A DNA stretch of 64,000 nt from an uncultured Eubacteriales bacterium (GTDB taxonomy: Bacteria; Bacillota; Clostridia; Oscillospirales; Butyricicoccaceae). The stretch's first letter is position 1, and each line of letters begins with the position of its first letter. Below are positions 25,906-34,322 of the stretch, piece by piece. Location of the stretch: NCBI GenBank assembly GCA_910579575.1, contig CAJTUM010000003.1, positions 127,922 through 191,921 of the forward strand, in the 5' to 3' direction. Made by a program: the position numbers and the translations under genes. A model generated the notes under the pieces. That model saw nothing but the letters and a program-made list of their open reading frames with translations, ran no database searches and had not been told where the DNA came from.

Positions 25906-26872
25906 TCAAACCCCTGTGCTGGAAGTGAAAAATCTGTGCAAATATTACTCTGTAAAACGAAAAGGCCTGCTCAAAGCGGTGGACGACGTGTCCTTTTCCA
26001 TCCAAAAGGGCGAAACCTTTGGCATTGTGGGCGAAAGCGGCTGCGGCAAAACCACCTGCGGCAAAACCTGCATCGGTATGCTGGCGCCTTCCGGCGGTCA
26101 GGTATTGTTCGATGGGAAAAGCGTCCATTCCATGAGCAAATCCGAGCGCTTTGATTTTACCAGCCGAGCCCAGATGATTTTTCAAGACCCTTACGCCTCT
26201 CTGGATCCTCACCAGAAGGTCTATGACATTGTGGCCGAGGGCATTCGCATCCACAAAATGGCCGCCGGCCGAGCAGAAGAAGAGCGGATGGTGCTGGAGC
26301 TGCTGGACATGGTGGGGCTCAACGCCGAGCACGCCATGCGCAACGTCCACGAGTTTTCCGGCGGCCAGCGCCAGCGCATCGGCATCGCCCGGGCCTTAGC
26401 TGTGGACCCAGAATTCCTATTTTGCGACGAGCCCATCTCCGCTCTGGACGTCTCCATTCAAGCCCAAATTGTCAACCTATTGGTACGGCTGCAAAAGGAC
26501 CGGCAGCTGACCATGCTCTTTATCGCCCACGACCTGTCCATGGTCAAGCATATCTCAGACCGGATCGGCATTATGTACTTGGGCAAAATGGTAGAGCTGG
26601 CCGGAGCAGACGAGCTGTACCGCCGTCCTTTGCATCCCTATGCCCAAGCTCTGCTGGCCGCCGCCCCCATCGCAGACCCCAAGGCTTCCCGTGAACGAAA
26701 AAAAACCATCCTCGCCGGCGAAGTCCCCAGCCCGCTGAACCCCCCCGCCGGCTGCCGCTTCAGCAGCCGCTGCCAATATCGCACAGACCGGTGCAGCCAA
26801 CAGCTGCCCGACCTGCAAGAGGCGGAGCCCGGCCATTTTGTGGCCTGCTGGCTCTATGAGAACAAACGATAA
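25898..26872 (+). CDS. dppF: Peptide ABC transporter, ATPase DppF-like
   Basis: Second ATP-binding subunit, 324 residues, forming the heterodimer with DppD. Motifs: GESGCGKTTCGKT (Walker A), FSGGQRQRIGIARA (signature), FLFCDEPISALDVS (Walker B), and the C-terminal Cys pattern in CRFSSRCQYRTDRC. The ATG at 25898 overlaps the end of dppD with GACAGGAGG upstream. A hairpin terminator follows directly, so this is the end of the five-gene operon. Confidence 0.95.
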   Translation: MPDQTPVLEVKNLCKYYSVKRKGLLKAVDDVSFSIQKGETFGIVGESGCGKTTCGKTCIGMLAPSGGQVLFDGKSVHSMSKSERFDFTSRAQMIFQDPYASLDPHQKVYDIVAEGIRIHKMAAGRAEEERMVLELLDMVGLNAEHAMRNVHEFSGGQRQRIGIARALAVDPEFLFCDEPISALDVSIQAQIVNLLVRLQKDRQLTMLFIAHDLSMVKHISDRIGIMYLGKMVELAGADELYRRPLHPYAQALLAAAPIADPKASRERKKTILAGEVPSPLNPPAGCRFSSRCQYRTDRCSQQLPDLQEAEPGHFVACWLYENKR

Positions 26873-26881
26873 CCGCGCAAG

Positions 26882-26913
26882 CCCCCGTGAAACCAACGTT
26901 TCATGGGGGTTTT
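26882..26913 (+). terminator. Terminator of the first peptide ABC operon
   Basis: CCCCCGTGAAAC, loop CAAC, GTTTCATGGGGG, then TTTT. The stem has 12 pairs including one G-T. Confidence 0.85.
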
Positions 26914-27112
26914 ATATTGCAATGCGCCGCAAAGGACCGTTTCAGAGCTTTATGGGCCAAGAGAAAGGCGCAGGCCCAGGCCGCCGGCAAGCTTGCCCAA
27001 GCGAATGGAATCCGACTTTCTCTTGACGAACAATTTTTCTATGTAAAGCTCCAATTACTGATTGTTGAATTTCAGGCGGTCCAGGCCAGTCTTCCGTCTG
27101 TTTTAATCAGGC

Positions 27113-27199
27113 TGTGCATAACTCTTTTCGCCCTGCCTTCCAACAAGTTATCCACAGTATCAACAGGTTTTTGAACAGCCTCTGTCCCAGTTATCCACA
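27113..27199. other. Cluster of three DnaA boxes
   Basis: Two perfect TTATCCACA boxes in direct orientation (27148-27156 and 27191-27199, 43 bases apart) and one TTATGCACA on the minus strand (27113-27121) fit the TTATNCACA consensus. They lie within 87 bases of the 376-base non-coding gap 26873-27248, which otherwise holds a terminator and no gene. No dnaA, dnaN or clear AT-rich unwinding region adjoins, so a replication origin is not shown; a DnaA-titration or regulatory site is as likely. Confidence 0.7.
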
Positions 27200-27248
27200 G
27201 CCTTCTTGCATTCGCCTGCATAAACAGGCGGTTATCGTCTGCTTTTGT

Positions 27249-28769
27249 CTAAAAAAGGGGTTCTTTGTCCAGCGCCCGAAATTGCACCGCCTCGGCGACA
27301 TGTTCCGCCCGGATGACCTGAGCGCCCTCCAGGTCCGCGATGGTCCGAGCGGTTTTGAGCGCCCGGTCATAGGAGCGAGCGGTGAGACCCAAACTGCGGA
27401 AGGCGGCGGCCAGCAGGGCTTCTCCCTCGGAATCCAGCGTGCAGAACTCCGCCATCATGGCCGGGGTCAGCTGAGCGTTGCAAAAAATCCCCCGGCCGGC
27501 ATATCGCTCCGCTTGAATCTGCCGGGCTCGGTTGACCCGGCGGCGAATCTGCTCCGAGCTTTCCGCAGGTCTTCGATCCCGCAACTCTTCATACCCCACG
27601 GAAGGAACCTCTACATGAATATCGATGCGGTCCAGCAAGGGTCCTGAAATTTTTTGCCGGTAGCGACGCACAGCCTGCTCCGAGCAAACGCAGCGGCCCG
27701 AAGGATGGCCGTAATACCCGCATTTGCAGGGGTTCATGGCGCACACCAGCATAAACCGGCTGGGATACGAACAGGAGCCGGAAACCCGGGAAATGGAAAC
27801 TGTTCCGTCTTCCAGAGGTTGACGCAGAGCTTCCAAAGCGTCCCGGCGGAACTCGGGCAGCTCGTCCAAAAACAAAACGCCGTTGTGGGCCAGAGAGATT
27901 TCTCCAGGCCGGGGCGTCCGCCCTCCTCCGGAAAGGCCGGCGGCGGAAACAGTGTGGTGAGGCGAGCGGAAGGGCCGCTGGTTCACCATGGGTTTTCCCG
28001 GCTCCAACAGCCCGGCCACCGAAAAAACCTTGGTGGTTTCCAGGGCCTCCTCATAGGCCATATCCGGCAAAATAGAGGGCAGTCGCTTGGCCATCATGCT
28101 TTTGCCAGCCCCCGGCGGGCCGATGAGCAGCACATGATGAGAACCGGCGGCGGCCACTTCCAGCGCCCGTTTGACGCTTTCCTGCCCCATCACATCCGCG
28201 AAATCCGGCCCCTTGGAGGGCTCGCCCTGATACCGATAGGGCGCGGCCGGCGCCAAAGAAATTTCTCCCCGCAGATGGGCGACCAGCTCTTTGATATGCC
28301 TCACGGGAATGGCGATCAACCCTTCGGCCACCGCCGCTTCGGCGGCGTTTTCCGCCGGCACAAACATCCGCCGGGCCCCGCTTTGCAAGGCGGCCAGGGC
28401 CATGGGCAAAACGCCGGCGGCGGGACGCAGGCTCCCGTCCAACGAAAGTTCGCCGATAAAGCAGCTGTCCGCCTCAGTCGGCGGAATCTGCCCTGAGGCG
28501 GCCAGAATGCCCAGCAGAATCGGCAGATCATAAATCGGTCCCTCTTTTTTCAAGTCTGCCGGGGCCAAATTCACCGTAATGCGGCGCAAGGGAAAATCAA
28601 ACCCGCAGTTTTTCACCGCGGCCCGCACCCGGTCCCGGGCCTCTTTTACCGAAGCGTCCGGCAGGCCCACCACCTCGAAGGCGGGCAATCCGTTGGAAAG
28701 ATCGCATTCGCACAAAACCTGGATTCCCTCGACGCCCCGCAGGCCCGAAGTCACAATCTTTTCTACCAA
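27249..28769 (-). CDS. comM: YifB/ComM-family Mg-chelatase-like AAA+ ATPase
   Basis: ComM-type hexameric helicase; in competent bacteria ComM promotes branch migration during transformation. The family N-terminal domain is clear (GLPAFEVVGLPDASVKEARDRV). Walker A is LIGPPGAGKSMMAKRLPS, the MCM-like Walker B is GVLFLDELPEFRRDALEALRQP, and a C-terminal zinc motif contains CAMNPCKCGYYGHP with a CVC nearby. I chose a TTG start at 28769 because AAGGGG lies eight bases upstream and the N terminus then matches relatives; the ATG at 28793 adds eight residues but has no ribosome site. The gene is monocistronic and sits beside the DnaA boxes. Confidence 0.9.
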   Translation of the reverse strand: MVEKIVTSGLRGVEGIQVLCECDLSNGLPAFEVVGLPDASVKEARDRVRAAVKNCGFDFPLRRITVNLAPADLKKEGPIYDLPILLGILAASGQIPPTEADSCFIGELSLDGSLRPAAGVLPMALAALQSGARRMFVPAENAAEAAVAEGLIAIPVRHIKELVAHLRGEISLAPAAPYRYQGEPSKGPDFADVMGQESVKRALEVAAAGSHHVLLIGPPGAGKSMMAKRLPSILPDMAYEEALETTKVFSVAGLLEPGKPMVNQRPFRSPHHTVSAAGLSGGGRTPRPGEISLAHNGVLFLDELPEFRRDALEALRQPLEDGTVSISRVSGSCSYPSRFMLVCAMNPCKCGYYGHPSGRCVCSEQAVRRYRQKISGPLLDRIDIHVEVPSVGYEELRDRRPAESSEQIRRRVNRARQIQAERYAGRGIFCNAQLTPAMMAEFCTLDSEGEALLAAAFRSLGLTARSYDRALKTARTIADLEGAQVIRAEHVAEAVQFRALDKEPLF

Positions 28770-28841
28770 CTCCTCATCCCCTTTTATCGTCAAGCAAGCC
28801 GCGCGATCGCCGCGCGCTTTCTTCTTCTTTTTTTATCCTTT

Positions 28842-28870
28842 ATAATACATGACGGATACAGCCAAGTCAA
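28842..28870 (-). promoter_or_regulatory. comM promoter
   Basis: Minus strand TTGACT (28865-28870), 17-base spacer, TATTAT (28842-28847). Transcription starts about 65 bases before the proposed TTG start. A GC-rich inverted repeat near 28800-28820 lies in the leader. Confidence 0.65.
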
Positions 28871-29027
28871 ACGGCCGGCTTGGGCTTCTTTTCCCATATT
28901 TTTTTTGCGGTCTCTTGTGCAAACCGGCCGTCCCTTTTGGTTTTCGCTTGTTTTCCCAAAATTTTTACGTTTTTTCTTTTTTTGGCCCCCCACAGGGGAA
29001 TTTTTTTATTTTTTTACAAACCATCGG

Positions 29028-29056
29028 TGGACACCTGAACGGAAATCTGATAGAAT
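29028..29056 (+). promoter_or_regulatory. Promoter of the pyruvate:ferredoxin oxidoreductase gene
   Basis: TGGACA (29028-29033), 17-base spacer, TAGAAT (29051-29056). The gap 28871-29027 is strongly T-rich with runs of seven to nine T and holds no gene; the T runs could act as an upstream promoter element. Confidence 0.6.
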
Positions 29057-29107
29057 AAATGCGGTTATTTATGTGCCTTTATATATTTTTGAAGGAGGAG
29101 AACCCCC

Positions 29108-32100
29108 ATGGCTAGAAAAATGAAATCCATGGACGGTAATACCGCCGCGGCTCACGTCTCGTATGCGTTTACAGACGTGGCGGCGATTTACCCCATCACT
29201 CCCTCGTCCGTTATGGCTGACTTGGCCGACCAATGGTCCGCCAATGGTCAGAAAAACATCTTCGGGCAGGAAGTGCGCGTTGTTGAGATGCAGTCCGAGG
29301 CCGGCGCCGCCGGCGCTGTTCACGGCTCCCTGGCGGCCGGCGCGCTGACCACCACCTACACCGCTTCTCAGGGCCTGCTGCTGATGATCCCCAATATGTA
29401 CAAGATCGCCGGCGAGCTGCTGCCGGGCGTCATTCATTGCTCCGCCCGCGCTCTGGCTTCCCACGCTCTGTCCATTTTCGGCGACCATCAGGACGTTATG
29501 GCCTGCCGCCAGACCGGCTTCGCTATGCTGGCCAGCACCAATCCTCAGGAAGTCATGGACCTGGGCGCCGTAGCTCATCTGTCCGCCATCAAGGGCCGCG
29601 TGCCCTTCCTCCATTTCTTCGACGGCTTCCGCACCTCCCACGAAATCCAGAAAGTGGCCCAGTGGGATTATGAAGACCTGAAAGAAATGGTGGACATGGA
29701 CGCTGTCCGCGAATTCCGCGCCCGGGCTCTGAACCCGGAGCATCCCGTTCTGCGGGGCACAGCCCAGAACCCGGACATCTATTTCCAGGCCAGAGAAGCC
29801 TGTAACTCCTATTATGACGCGGTTCCCGCGATTGTAGAGGAGTATATGAACAAGGTCAACGCCAAGATCGGCTCTGACTACAAGCTGTTCAACTACTACG
29901 GCTCCCCCGAGGCCGAGCACGTTATTGTAGCCATGGGCTCTGTGTGCGACACCATCGAGGAAGTTATCGATTACAAAGCCGCCCACGGCGAGAAGGTAGG
30001 CCTGCTGAAGGTCCGCCTGTATCGCCCCTTCGTGGCGGAGAAATTTGCCGAGGCTCTGCCCCAGAGCGTCAAGACTGTCTCTGTGCTGGACCGCACAAAG
30101 GAAGCCGGCTCCCTGGGCGAGCCCCTGTATCTGGACGTTGTGGCCGCTTTGGCTCAAACCGGCCGGAATATTCAGGTTATCGGCGGCCGTTATGGCTTGG
30201 GCAGCAAGGACACCCCCAGCTCCAACATCTTCGCCGTGTATGACAACATGGCTTCCGCCGATATGAAGCGGAAATTCACCATCGGCATCCACGACGACGT
30301 GACCAACCTCTCCCTGAAGGACCCGGAGAACGCCCCGGACACCACGCCGGAAGGCACTGTCTCCTGCAAGTTCTGGGGTCTGGGCGGCGACGGCACTGTG
30401 GGCGCCAACAAAAACTCCATCAAGATCATCGGCGACCACACCGATATGTATGCCCAGGCATATTTTGATTACGACTCCAAGAAAACCGGCGGCCTCACCG
30501 TTTCCCACCTGCGTTTCGGCAAGTCCCCCATCCGTTCCCCCTATCTGGTGAGCCGGGCGGACTTCGTGGCCTGTCACAACCCCTCTTACGTCACAAAATA
30601 CGACATCGTGCAGGACGTCAAGCCGGGCGGCGTCTTCTTGCTGAACTGCCAGTGGAGCCCCGAGGAGCTGGACGCTCATCTGCCCGCCTCCATGAAGTCC
30701 TACATCGCCAAGAACAATATCAAGTTCTATATCGTGGACGCCATCAGCAAGGCCCGCGAAATCGGCATGGGCAAGCGCACCAACACAATCCTGCAATCCG
30801 GCTTCTTCAAGCTGGCCAACATCATCCCCATTGACGACGCCGTCCAGTATATGAAGGACGCCGCCAAGAAGTCCTATGGTCGCAAGGGCGAAGAGATTGT
30901 CCAGATGAACTACAAGGCCATCGACGCCGGCGTGGACGCTCTGGTTGAAATCAACGTGCCCGCCAGCTGGGCGAACGCTGCGGACGCTCCCGCTGAAAAG
31001 CATTACGAGGGCAGCGACAAGATGGTGGACTTCGTCAAGAATGTGCTGGAGCCCATCTCCGAGCAAAAGGGCAACAAACTGCCTGTCTCCACCTTCGAGC
31101 ACACCGCCGACGGCACCTTCCCCATGGGCGTGGCCGCTTATGAGAAGCGGGGCGTAGCTGTGGACGTGCCCGAGTGGATTCCCGAAAACTGCATCCAGTG
31201 CGCCCAGTGCGCCTTTGTCTGCCCCCATGCCACCATCCGCGCTTATGCGGCCGACGCTGAGGAGCTGAAGAACGCTCCCGCCGCCATGAAGAGCAAGAAG
31301 ATGATCGGCAAAGGCTGCGAGGATTACGCCTTCGTCATGCAGGTCGATCCGCTGGACTGCATGGGCTGCGGCCTGTGCGCCAACATCTGCCCTGCGCCCA
31401 ACAAGGCTCTGGTGATGAAGCCGCTGGACAGCCAGATGGATCAGCAGGCCGCCTTCGACTATGCCGTCAAGCATATTTCCGAGAAGGACACCGGTCTGTC
31501 TGTGGAAACCGTCAAGGGCAGCCAGTTCAAGCAGCCGCTGCTTGAGTTCTCCGGCGCCTGCGCGGGCTGCGTGGAAACCGCTTACGCCCGTCTGATTACG
31601 CAGCTGTTCGGCGACCGTATGAGCATCGCCAACGCCACCGGCTGTTCCTCCATCTGGGGCGGCAGCGCTCCCGCCATCCCCTACACCACCAACAAAGACG
31701 GCCGCGGCCCCTCCTGGGCAAACTCCCTGTTTGAGGACAACGCCGAATTTGGCCTGGGCATCGCCATCGCCACCCGCCAGCTGCGGGAGCGCCTGGCCGC
31801 TAAGGTGGAAAAAGTGATGGAAAAAGCCGAGGGCTCTTTGAAGGAAGCCTGCCAGACCTATCTGGACACCCAGACCAACAGCGCCGCTTCCCGCAAGGCC
31901 ACCGACGCGTTGGTTCCCGAGCTGGAGAAGGCCGCCGCCAACGGCTGCGAGCTTTCCAAGGAAATCCTGAAGGACAAGGACTTCCTGGCCAAGAGATCTG
32001 TGTGGATCTTCGGCGGCGACGGCTGGGCCTATGACATCGGTTACGGCGGCGTAGACCATGTGCTGGCCTCCGGCGAGGATATCAATATCATGGTCTTTGA

Positions 32101-32650
32101 CACCGAGGTTTACTCCAACACGGGCGGTCAGGCCTCCAAAGCGTCTCAGATCGGCCAGGTGGCTCAGTTTGCCGCTTCCGGCAAGGCCATCAAGAAAAAG
32201 GATCTGGCCGCCATCTCCATGAGCTATGGTTATATCTATGTGGCCCAGATCGGCATGGGCGCCAATTACCAGCAGACTGTCCGCGCTCTGGTGGAGGCCG
32301 AGAGCTATCACGGCCCCTCTTTGGTCATCGGTTACGCCCCCTGCGAAATGCACGGCATCAAGGGCGGCATGGGCAACAGCCAGCTGGAAATCAAGGCCGC
32401 TGTGGAAGCCGGCTACTGGCACTTGTTCCGCTATGATCCCAGACTGAAGACGGAAGGCAAGAACCCCTTCCAGCTGGACAGCAAGGAGCCCAAGGGCGAT
32501 TACGAGGAGTTCATTAAGAGAGAAGTTCGTTATACCTCTCTGACCCGCTCCTTCCCCGAGAAGGCCCCCGCCATGTACTCCCTGGCTGCAGAAGAGGCGA
32601 AGAAGAAATACAACCGCCTGACAAAGCGCGCTTCTGAGAATTGGGACTAA
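29108..32650 (+). CDS. nifJ: Pyruvate:ferredoxin (flavodoxin) oxidoreductase
   Basis: Oxidises pyruvate with CoA to acetyl-CoA and CO2, passing electrons to ferredoxin; the core of anaerobic fermentation. The one-chain protein of 1180 residues has the family length and order: N-terminal pyruvate/TPP pyrimidine domain (YPITPSSVMADLADQWSA), transketolase C-like domain (LKVRLYRPF near 300), gamma domain, two [4Fe-4S] motifs (CIQCAQCAFVC and CMGCGLCANIC, near 695 and 755), and the TPP pyrophosphate site GDGWAYDIGYGG near 975. Proximal cluster Cys residues are in GACAGC. The ribosome site GAAGGAGG is strong and codon use is markedly biased to optimal codons, implying high expression. Confidence 0.98.
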   Translation: MARKMKSMDGNTAAAHVSYAFTDVAAIYPITPSSVMADLADQWSANGQKNIFGQEVRVVEMQSEAGAAGAVHGSLAAGALTTTYTASQGLLLMIPNMYKIAGELLPGVIHCSARALASHALSIFGDHQDVMACRQTGFAMLASTNPQEVMDLGAVAHLSAIKGRVPFLHFFDGFRTSHEIQKVAQWDYEDLKEMVDMDAVREFRARALNPEHPVLRGTAQNPDIYFQAREACNSYYDAVPAIVEEYMNKVNAKIGSDYKLFNYYGSPEAEHVIVAMGSVCDTIEEVIDYKAAHGEKVGLLKVRLYRPFVAEKFAEALPQSVKTVSVLDRTKEAGSLGEPLYLDVVAALAQTGRNIQVIGGRYGLGSKDTPSSNIFAVYDNMASADMKRKFTIGIHDDVTNLSLKDPENAPDTTPEGTVSCKFWGLGGDGTVGANKNSIKIIGDHTDMYAQAYFDYDSKKTGGLTVSHLRFGKSPIRSPYLVSRADFVACHNPSYVTKYDIVQDVKPGGVFLLNCQWSPEELDAHLPASMKSYIAKNNIKFYIVDAISKAREIGMGKRTNTILQSGFFKLANIIPIDDAVQYMKDAAKKSYGRKGEEIVQMNYKAIDAGVDALVEINVPASWANAADAPAEKHYEGSDKMVDFVKNVLEPISEQKGNKLPVSTFEHTADGTFPMGVAAYEKRGVAVDVPEWIPENCIQCAQCAFVCPHATIRAYAADAEELKNAPAAMKSKKMIGKGCEDYAFVMQVDPLDCMGCGLCANICPAPNKALVMKPLDSQMDQQAAFDYAVKHISEKDTGLSVETVKGSQFKQPLLEFSGACAGCVETAYARLITQLFGDRMSIANATGCSSIWGGSAPAIPYTTNKDGRGPSWANSLFEDNAEFGLGIAIATRQLRERLAAKVEKVMEKAEGSLKEACQTYLDTQTNSAASRKATDALVPELEKAAANGCELSKEILKDKDFLAKRSVWIFGGDGWAYDIGYGGVDHVLASGEDINIMVFDTEVYSNTGGQASKASQIGQVAQFAASGKAIKKKDLAAISMSYGYIYVAQIGMGANYQQTVRALVEAESYHGPSLVIGYAPCEMHGIKGGMGNSQLEIKAAVEAGYWHLFRYDPRLKTEGKNPFQLDSKEPKGDYEEFIKREVRYTSLTRSFPEKAPAMYSLAAEEAKKKYNRLTKRASENWD

Positions 32651-32688
32651 TCCCTTCGCTCTCTAATTTTCAAACAAGCGATAAAACA

Positions 32689-32724
32689 AGGCCGGATGAT
32701 TGCTGAGCAATCATCCGGCCTTTT
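32689..32724 (+). terminator. Terminator behind nifJ
   Basis: AAGGCCGGATGATTGCT pairs with GAGCAATCATCCGGCC followed by TTTT; a long, nearly perfect stem. It can also end transcription from the convergent RidA gene. Confidence 0.9.
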
Positions 32725-32844
32725 GCCTGCCAGAGGAAAAACGCAATTTGCGTCTTTTCAAGCATATTCCAATGTGTTGACAATCGCGCCGCGACCGCCG
32801 GCCAGAGCCCGCGACTGGATCCCACAGACGCAGCCGCCTGCGGG

Positions 32845-33192
32845 CTATTTGACGGCGGCTACGATGGAGATTTCCACCAAAATGGCGTCGGAAGCCATGC
32901 GCGCTTCCACACAGCAGCGGGCGGGCTCGCAGCCGTCGTTGACCCAGGCGTCCCACACGCCGTTCATCTCGTTGAACAAGGCCATATCTTTCACATAGAT
33001 CGTGGCGCTGAGGATATGATCTTTATCCGAACCATATTTGCCCAGCAGGTCCTCAATTTTGGCCAGCACCGCCTTAGTCTGGCCCGCCATGTCCGCCTGT
33101 TCCGCGCTGGTCTGGCCGCAGAGATAGATCGTATCCCCATAGACCACAGCCCGGCTCATCCGTCCCGTGCCTTCGTACCGTTTGATTTCCAT
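32845..33192 (-). CDS. RidA/YjgF-family protein
   Basis: Protein of 115 residues of the RidA (reactive intermediate deaminase) superfamily, which hydrolyses enamines/imines from amino-acid metabolism. The core reads YLCGQTSAEQADMAGQT and TIYVKDMALFNEMN, and EPARCCVEAR contains the Arg that binds the carboxylate in active members. The ATG at 33192 (MEIKRYEGT) follows AAAGGAGAGA; the longer frame has no ribosome site. The YjgH-like N terminus suggests a branch different from canonical RidA. It stands alone, convergent to nifJ. Confidence 0.88.
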   Translation of the reverse strand: MEIKRYEGTGRMSRAVVYGDTIYLCGQTSAEQADMAGQTKAVLAKIEDLLGKYGSDKDHILSATIYVKDMALFNEMNGVWDAWVNDGCEPARCCVEARMASDAILVEISIVAAVK

Positions 33193-33251
33193 AAAAAATC
33201 TCTCCTTTTTTATCGTAAGCGCGCCGAAAAAGAATGAAATGGATTCTTTTT

Positions 33252-33295
33252 CCCAAACGCCGCAGCGCGGCGTTTGGGGCCAACGCAACGGCCCC
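33252..33295. repeat. Two overlapping GC-rich hairpins
   Basis: CCCAAACGCCGC-AGC-GCGGCGTTTGGG is a perfect 12-pair inverted repeat (33252-33278). It shares its last bases with GGGGCC-AACGCAAC-GGCCCC (33276-33295), so the two stems could be alternatives. A further inverted repeat GCGCTGACA/TGTCAGCGC spans 33323-33359 across the SMI1 gene stop. They sit between the SMI1 stop and the RidA start on the minus strand. No T-run follows, so a simple terminator is not obvious. Confidence 0.6.
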
Positions 33296-33352
33296 TCGCG
33301 CTCGACTCCATGGAATACAAATGCGCTGACAATATCCTATGTTTTTGAGCTG

Positions 33353-34036
33353 TCAGCGCTCAAAAGAGCTTGTTTTCCGCTTTTCCGCCCGTTTTCTCCA
33401 GGGCTCCAGCCGCCGGAGAAACGCCTCTTCGTCGGCCAGGCTTTCCAGCCAATTTTGATAAAATTCATCAAAACTTTCCGCCAAAAAGGCGTAAGCGCCT
33501 TCATTATCTGTGTCAAAAACCTGGCCCCGCCGGGGGCCGGCGGTAATCAAGCCAAAATCCCACTGGCAGCCGTGGGTTCCCAACGTATAAAAGCCGTCTG
33601 TGTCACACAGCTGGTCGTCTTCTTTATAAAAGATAAAATACTTTCCCGGATTTTGGGCATAAGCCTCTTTTGTGGCAACCGCATATTCTCCCACATCCTC
33701 CGGCTTCATGGGCCAGGGCGCGAAGGGCCGCGCCAGACTGCGGCGATACGCCTCCCGAAACCGCTCGGCCCCAGGGCTTCTGGCCGATTCCAAAAAATCT
33801 GTGAAGGAGCCGATTCCATAATCCGGCCCCGCCCCGCCGTCTCCAATTTCGGTGATGAAGCGGAAATAATCCTCCGGCAGCGAAAAACCATATTCCGCTT
33901 CCACGCTGCGAACGAAGGACGCTTCAATCGGCAGATTCAAGCGATATTGATGTTTGGAAGCGCCAAACATCTGACATTCTGGATCCATTTGCCGCGCTCG
34001 GGCCAAAACGCCCATAATTTTTTCCCGTTCCAGCAT
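33353..34036 (-). CDS. SMI1/KNR4 (SUKH) family protein
   Basis: Protein of 227 residues with the SUKH-domain signature IEASFVRSVEAEYGFSLPEDYFRFITEIGDGG split over residues 37-68 and GPDYGIGSF after it. Many SUKH proteins are immunity proteins against polymorphic toxins, others have unknown house-keeping roles. No toxin gene adjoins, so a stand-alone role is as likely. A GGAG site lies seven bases before the ATG at 34036 (MLEREKIMG); the frame extends further upstream without support. C-terminal half contains FGLITAGPRRGQVFDTDNEGA, common in this branch. Confidence 0.82.
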   Translation of the reverse strand: MLEREKIMGVLARARQMDPECQMFGASKHQYRLNLPIEASFVRSVEAEYGFSLPEDYFRFITEIGDGGAGPDYGIGSFTDFLESARSPGAERFREAYRRSLARPFAPWPMKPEDVGEYAVATKEAYAQNPGKYFIFYKEDDQLCDTDGFYTLGTHGCQWDFGLITAGPRRGQVFDTDNEGAYAFLAESFDEFYQNWLESLADEEAFLRRLEPWRKRAEKRKTSSFER

Positions 34037-34119
34037 TGCAAATCTCCATCCTGTTTTTGTTTTTATCCTATCACGGCTGACAAAAAGACGCAAGGTCCTT
34101 TTTGTTCATAATTTTGGCG

Positions 34120-34148
34120 TTGTAACCGCTTCGCTTTTGTGATAAGAT
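34120..34148 (+). promoter_or_regulatory. Promoter of the O-antigen-ligase-like gene
   Basis: TTGTAA (34120-34125), 17-base spacer, TAAGAT (34143-34148). The leader of about 170 bases contains a perfect hairpin GCAAAATC-TAA-GATTTTGC at 34280-34298, 25 bases before the ATG; it has no T-run and could modulate translation. Confidence 0.5.
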
Positions 34149-34322
34149 AGAAATGCGATTTTTGACTGGATCGCTTTCGGCGCTCTGAACGTCTGGGGGC
34201 CATGGAGAATGGGACGCCGTCCCTGGGGCGCAATGATTTCCGTGGGTTCCTGGGGAAATCGATTAACGAAAGGGGCCTCGCAAAATCTAAGATTTTGCAG
34301 AGCCGTAAAACGAGGTGGTTTC

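Noticed and set aside
27113..27199. DnaA-box cluster as the chromosome origin
   Set aside because: dnaA, dnaN, rpmH and other usual origin neighbours are absent, and no clear AT-rich unwinding element adjoins. Kept only as a DnaA-box cluster.
29069..32422. A 1117-codon open frame antisense to the pyruvate:ferredoxin oxidoreductase gene, and similar long frames opposite carB, ackA, the SWIM gene and the helical-repeat gene
   Set aside because: The frames follow from the strong codon bias of the real genes, which keeps stop codons off the other strand. They have no recognisable domains, and the sense proteins are certain.
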